Assembly: GCF_018613415.1 (NCBI RefSeq)
Contig: NZ_JAGGQG010000002.1
Span: 310,001-374,000, forward strand
DNA from: Bacillus sp. ISL-18
Lineage (GTDB): Bacteria; Bacillota; Bacilli; Bacillales; Cytobacillaceae
Reading direction: 5' to 3'
DNA: 64,000 nt
Shown here piece by piece: positions 62,487 to 64,000 of the stretch. The translations under genes and the position numbers were made by a program. A model generated the notes under the pieces. That model was not told the DNA's origin, made no database searches, and was given only the letters and a program-made list of their open reading frames with translations. The first letter of the stretch is position 1; the number at the start of each line of letters is the position of its first letter.

Positions 62487-63401
62487 ATGTCTAGTACCAT
62501 AAAAGCTTTTATTAGTCTCTTTTTGGTGTCTGTAATGTGGGGTTGTAATTATCCAGTCAGTTCCTATTTGCTGCAAGGATTTTCACCTGTTTTTTTATCA
62601 ACTGTTCGAATTTGCTCTACTTCACTATTTTTGATTATCTGTGCCTTGATACATAAGGGGTTGAAGCGTCCAACCATTTTAGAGTGGAAATTCCTCATTG
62701 GTGTCGGGATATTTGGAACCCTGTTAAATCAAACTTTCTACTTTACGGGTCTTCATCATACAACACCAGCTAACGCCTCTTTAATTATAGCCTTGGCACC
62801 GATAGCAACTATTTTGTTGGAACGGATTATTTTTAAGGTCAAGTTTACAATTAAAAAATCTGCAGGAGCCCTGATTAGTTTAATCGGTGTTTTTTCCATT
62901 ATCGGCATTGCAAATGGCGCTTTAGGAATCTCGTGGGGAGACTTTAACATACTAATCGCCATGCTTTGCCTCTCGATTAGTATTTTATTTATTCGAGGTT
63001 TAGCGAAAACCATGGACACCTTTATTATTACTGTTTATTCGACTGTACTAGGAAGTGTATTGATGATTCCTGCAGCCGGAGTTGAGAATTTGGTGAGCGG
63101 CTCTGTTATCAGTCATTCTCTGTTTATGTGGATATTGTTAGCTTGTGCTGGGATTATCGCTCAAGGAGTAGCCGGTTTTTGGTGGAATAAAGGGGTAGCG
63201 AAAGTCGGTGCAGGTACAGCTTCAATGTTCATGAATATCCAGCCATTTGTCGCCATTCTTGCTTCCCATTTTATTTTAGGCAGCCATATCTCGCTTAATC
63301 AAATCTTTGGAGGTATCTTGGTATTACTTGGCGTATTTATAGCGAATATGCCATCGGTTAAAACGGTCGTTTCTACAGGATCAAATAAAGCGGCATTGTA
63401 A
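62487..63401 (+). CDS. EamA (DMT superfamily) transporter
   Basis: A 304-residue membrane protein with ten hydrophobic helices in two EamA repeats (VSVMWGCNYPVSSYLLQGFSP and ISWGDFNILIAMLCLSISILF starts). It is an exporter or importer of small metabolites such as amino acids; the substrate cannot be told. It is divergent from an AraC regulator and followed by a terminator. The ATG follows TAGAGGGG. Confidence 0.88.
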   Translation: MSSTIKAFISLFLVSVMWGCNYPVSSYLLQGFSPVFLSTVRICSTSLFLIICALIHKGLKRPTILEWKFLIGVGIFGTLLNQTFYFTGLHHTTPANASLIIALAPIATILLERIIFKVKFTIKKSAGALISLIGVFSIIGIANGALGISWGDFNILIAMLCLSISILFIRGLAKTMDTFIITVYSTVLGSVLMIPAAGVENLVSGSVISHSLFMWILLACAGIIAQGVAGFWWNKGVAKVGAGTASMFMNIQPFVAILASHFILGSHISLNQIFGGILVLLGVFIANMPSVKTVVSTGSNKAAL

Positions 63402-63434
63402 AAAGTCCTCCTGTTTAGGGAAGACTTTTTTTAT
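63402..63434 (+). terminator. Terminator after the EamA gene
   Basis: AAAAAGTC pairs with GACTTTTT around a 15-base loop, with T7 after it. Confidence 0.7.
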
Positions 63435-63569
63435 TAGTCTAAAAGGTCGCTTTTTCTAGTATCCTTTTTAGTAGTTTTTTGTATAAATCTATAAATTCGC
63501 AATAAAAGTCCCAACCCCCTAATAAAGCCTTAAATATGACAGAATGGGATTGGAAATAAGGAGATACAA

Positions 63570-64000
63570 ATGACAAATAATTCTACAGGAATAGAAATGA
63601 ATCAATCAAAAGGGAATAAATTAACAAAAGGTTTGGTTTTGTTAATGTCTATTACATGTGGTCTAGCTGTGGCCAATCTTTATTACAATCAGCCGCTTTT
63701 AGCCGATATGGGACGTACATTTCATGCGAACTCCCACCAAGTAGGAAACATTTCAATGTTTACACAAATTGGCTATGCAATCGGCATGTTTTTGTTTGTG
63801 CCGTTGGGAGATATGAAAGAACGTCGTCAACTAATAACTGTTTTATTAGCTTCCGTAACCATTTCACTGATTGGCGTTGCTACAGCACAAAGCCTGCTTG
63901 GGATCTATGTGGTTAGTCTGGCTGTTGGAATCACTACGGTCGTACCTCAGGTAATTATACCGTTGGCAGCACAGATGGCTGAGCCGGATGAACGAGGAAA
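63570..64000 (+). CDS. MFS transporter, N-terminal part (runs off the window)
   Basis: The first 143 codons of an MFS transporter; the frame is open to the right edge. The sequence shows LYYNQPLLADMGRTFHA in helix 1, typical of the YgaY/YnfM-like DHA1 group, and the motif A-like GDMKERRQLI after helix 2. Four helices are visible. The ATG follows ATAAGGAG. The substrate is unknown. Confidence 0.85.
   Translation, partial: MTNNSTGIEMNQSKGNKLTKGLVLLMSITCGLAVANLYYNQPLLADMGRTFHANSHQVGNISMFTQIGYAIGMFLFVPLGDMKERRQLITVLLASVTISLIGVATAQSLLGIYVVSLAVGITTVVPQVIIPLAAQMAEPDERG

Overview
The window is chromosomal DNA from a low-GC, spore-forming Gram-positive bacterium of the Bacillaceae (Bacillus/Neobacillus-like). 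The grounds are strong AGGAGG ribosome sites with frequent GTG/TTG starts, sigma-A promoters, CcpA cre-like boxes, LicT-type antitermination, a CsoR-copZ-copA copper operon, a Spo0E-family phosphatase, YfmQ, and LutABC/RhaEW/QdoI-type enzymes. I see no rRNA, tRNA, CRISPR array, phage or insertion sequence.

Layout. 0-5.3 kb: end of a sugar ABC importer, a YesL-like membrane protein, a secreted PL11 rhamnogalacturonan lyase and an esterase (pectin/RG-I use). 5.5-11.8 kb: lutABC (L-lactate oxidation), a Gfo/Idh oxidoreductase and rhaEW (rhamnulose-1-P aldolase/lactaldehyde dehydrogenase); lut and rhaEW share an almost identical promoter/operator block. 12-19.2 kb: LysR regulator, quercetinase-like bicupin and alpha/beta hydrolase, then a ring-cleavage operon (FAH hydrolase, extradiol dioxygenase, acyl-CoA-dehydrogenase-fold monooxygenase, FMN split-barrel protein). 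19.3-28.6 kb: gene remnants, Spo0E-like protein, thioesterase, odhAB, LysR, a metallo-beta-lactamase-fold hydrolase and an Lrp regulator. 28.9-35 kb: licT, two tandem antiterminator/terminator modules, a beta-glucoside PTS, a GH1 phospho-beta-glucosidase and an efflux-type MFS. 35-43.6 kb: copper operon followed by decaying redox genes and an unusual HPr-like protein. 43.7-48.8 kb: isochorismatase-like hydrolase/Lrp pair, yfmQ, and a second LysR-quercetinase-hydrolase cassette. 49-55.8 kb: small genes, TetR/SDR pair, and an operon of MFS transporter, 36-aa membrane peptide and intracellular GH78 alpha-L-rhamnosidase. 55.9-64 kb: malic enzyme, two-component system, dicarboxylate symporter, AraC, EamA and the start of an MFS gene.

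How the genes could work together (inference). The window reads as a plant pectin and polyphenol-glycoside catabolic neighbourhood. Rhamnosides would be imported by the MFS and cut by GH78; rhamnose would end as lactaldehyde/lactate through RhaEW, then as pyruvate through LutABC. Aromatic beta-glucosides would enter by the PTS and be split by GH1. The flavonol aglycone would be opened by the bicupin dioxygenases (CO released), the depside cut by the neighbouring hydrolase, and a phenolic product hydroxylated, ring-cleaved and hydrolysed by the 15.6-19.2 kb operon. Rhamnose isomerase and kinase are not in the window. At least seven broken or truncated genes show that the accessory parts are being remodelled.
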